Program-made: the position numbers and the translations under genes | Notes under the pieces: model-generated | Told to the model about the DNA's origin: nothing | Databases searched by the model: none | Seen by the model: the letters and a program-made list of their open reading frames with translations, nothing else | DNA from: Lactarius indigo | Taxonomy: Eukaryota > Basidiomycota > Agaricomycetes > Russulales > Russulaceae | Reading direction: 5' to 3' | Length of the DNA stretch: 64,000 nucleotides | Assembly: GCA_025766275.1 (NCBI GenBank) | Contig: JAFKAC010000004.1 | Location: 310,001-374,000 of the forward strand | Shown: positions 63,362-64,000 of the stretch, piece by piece | How positions within the stretch are numbered: the first letter of the stretch is position 1 | Layout: every line of letters begins with the position of its first letter

Positions 63362-63964
63362 TGTTGATAAGTGACCCTTGCGCACTTAGCGGCTCGTACG
63401 GACCGGACTTACAGATATGGACTGCTGTAGATTAATTAGGACCACTTTAGATTAGATTTGATTTGATCTGTACAATCTAGGACTTCTATGACATCACTGT
63501 ACAATGACATCATATGGACTACTCCGGACTCTTCATTGTACTCCTTCCTTTGTTCTCTTTCTAGCGTTATCTTTATTGTGATGTCACTATGATATCATCT
63601 TAGTCTGGACTCTCTTTGTTTTGCGCTCCTTGTTCTCCATTAGCACACTCCTTTGTCCCACATGTAGAACAACGTCCCTTGTATTGTGTGACCCTATGTT
63701 ACTTCTCTTGTAGTAGTGTCACTCCTCTGTATAGTATAAGTAGTAGGCTTGTACGCTCCTGGTCCACATCAGTTCCTCACTGCTCTGTGTGCCAGGTATG
63801 TCTTATTCCCTCAAATGTAACATCAGTTCCTCACTGCTCTGTGTGCCAGACACCTCTTGCTTCCACTGCTTGACTTCCTGTTTGCTGCTTCCAGCCACTC
63901 AGCTTATCTCACCACAGTCTCCTTTGTCCACTGTGAGTATGCTACCTTTGTGTGCTGTTCATCA
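63362..63964 (+). mobile_element. 5' LTR of a Ty1/copia-type element running off the window
   Basis: TGTTGATAAG to GTTCATCA, about 603 bp, TG...CA ends. A TATA-like TATAGTATAAG lies near 63731, followed by a pyrimidine-rich segment. The sequence right after the LTR is a half-tRNA primer site, which identifies the 5' LTR of a copia element. It abuts the truncated Y LTR. Coding sequence lies beyond the window. Confidence 0.6.
63766..63849 (+). repeat. 30-bp direct repeat in the copia LTR
   Basis: The 30 bases starting ACATCAGTTCC and ending CTGTGTGCCAG occur at 63766-63795 and, without mismatch, at 63820-63849, separated by 24 bases. They lie in the probable transcribed leader downstream of the TATA-like box. 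Confidence 0.75.
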
Positions 63965-63976
63965 GGTTATGGGCCC
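63965..63976 (+). promoter_or_regulatory. Copia primer-binding site (initiator tRNA-Met anticodon-stem half)
   Basis: GGTTATGGGCCC matches the internal primer site of Drosophila copia, complementary to the anticodon region of tRNAi-Met. The site directly follows the CA end of the LTR. Confidence 0.6.
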
Positions 63977-64000
63977 TGGTGCCCTAGCTACTCCACTTGG

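Overview
The window looks like a repeat-rich stretch of a basidiomycete (probably agaricomycete) nuclear genome. The evidence is a fungal-type ceramide glucosyltransferase gene with introns of about 50 nt, a remnant of an agaricomycete-style F-box/LRR protein, a very large multi-intron GTPase/zinc-cluster/VWFA gene, and chromodomain Ty3/gypsy retrotransposons. I cannot fix the genus from the sequence.

Positions 1-13,900 hold the host genes. A glucosylceramide synthase lies on the minus strand (878-2314, three exons). A decayed F-box fragment follows on the plus strand (3311-3815). A ~9 kb minus-strand gene (3941-12998) encodes a GB1/RHD3-like G domain, Cys/His clusters and a C-terminal VWFA domain with an intact MIDAS motif.

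Positions 13,934-24,068 are a three-level nest. A solo gypsy-type LTR is split by a Mutator-like (MULE) DNA transposon at 14177-23780, which has a 9-bp target duplication and short TIRs. The MULE transposase gene is in turn split by a LINE with RNase H at 16165-21929, which has a 13-bp target duplication and a poly-A tail. Both inserted elements are dead.

Positions 24,516-63,361 are a nest of five related Ty3/gypsy chromodomain elements, each 7.6-7.9 kb and each inserted element bounded by a 5-bp target duplication. Element Y (plus strand, oldest) carries Z in its 5' LTR (24951-40368), and Z carries W in its gag (26153-33844, minus strand). Y also carries D in its pol (44220-59923, minus strand), and D carries C in its gag (49739-57618). 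W and C have apparently identical LTR pairs and open gag and pol; Z has an open pol; D and Y are riddled with TGA stops. The window ends in the 5' LTR and half-tRNA primer site of a Ty1/copia element.

The gypsy family shares several features. Each copy has an 11-nt primer-binding site that is complementary to its own LTR rather than to a recognisable tRNA. That LTR segment always starts exactly 34 nt after the start of the TATA box, which suggests Tf1-like self-priming. Gag lacks an AUG at its conserved N-terminus, a G GGT TTT heptamer sits at the -1 gag/pol junction, and Pol continues about 400 residues beyond the chromodomain. Inside that extension, in the +1 frame, is a conserved 239-246 codon overlapping ORF (called orf3 here). 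It is present in all five copies and open in four. I regard orf3 as the strongest candidate for an undescribed component. Decay in the old copies is almost wholly CpG transition (CGA to TGA), pointing to cytosine methylation.
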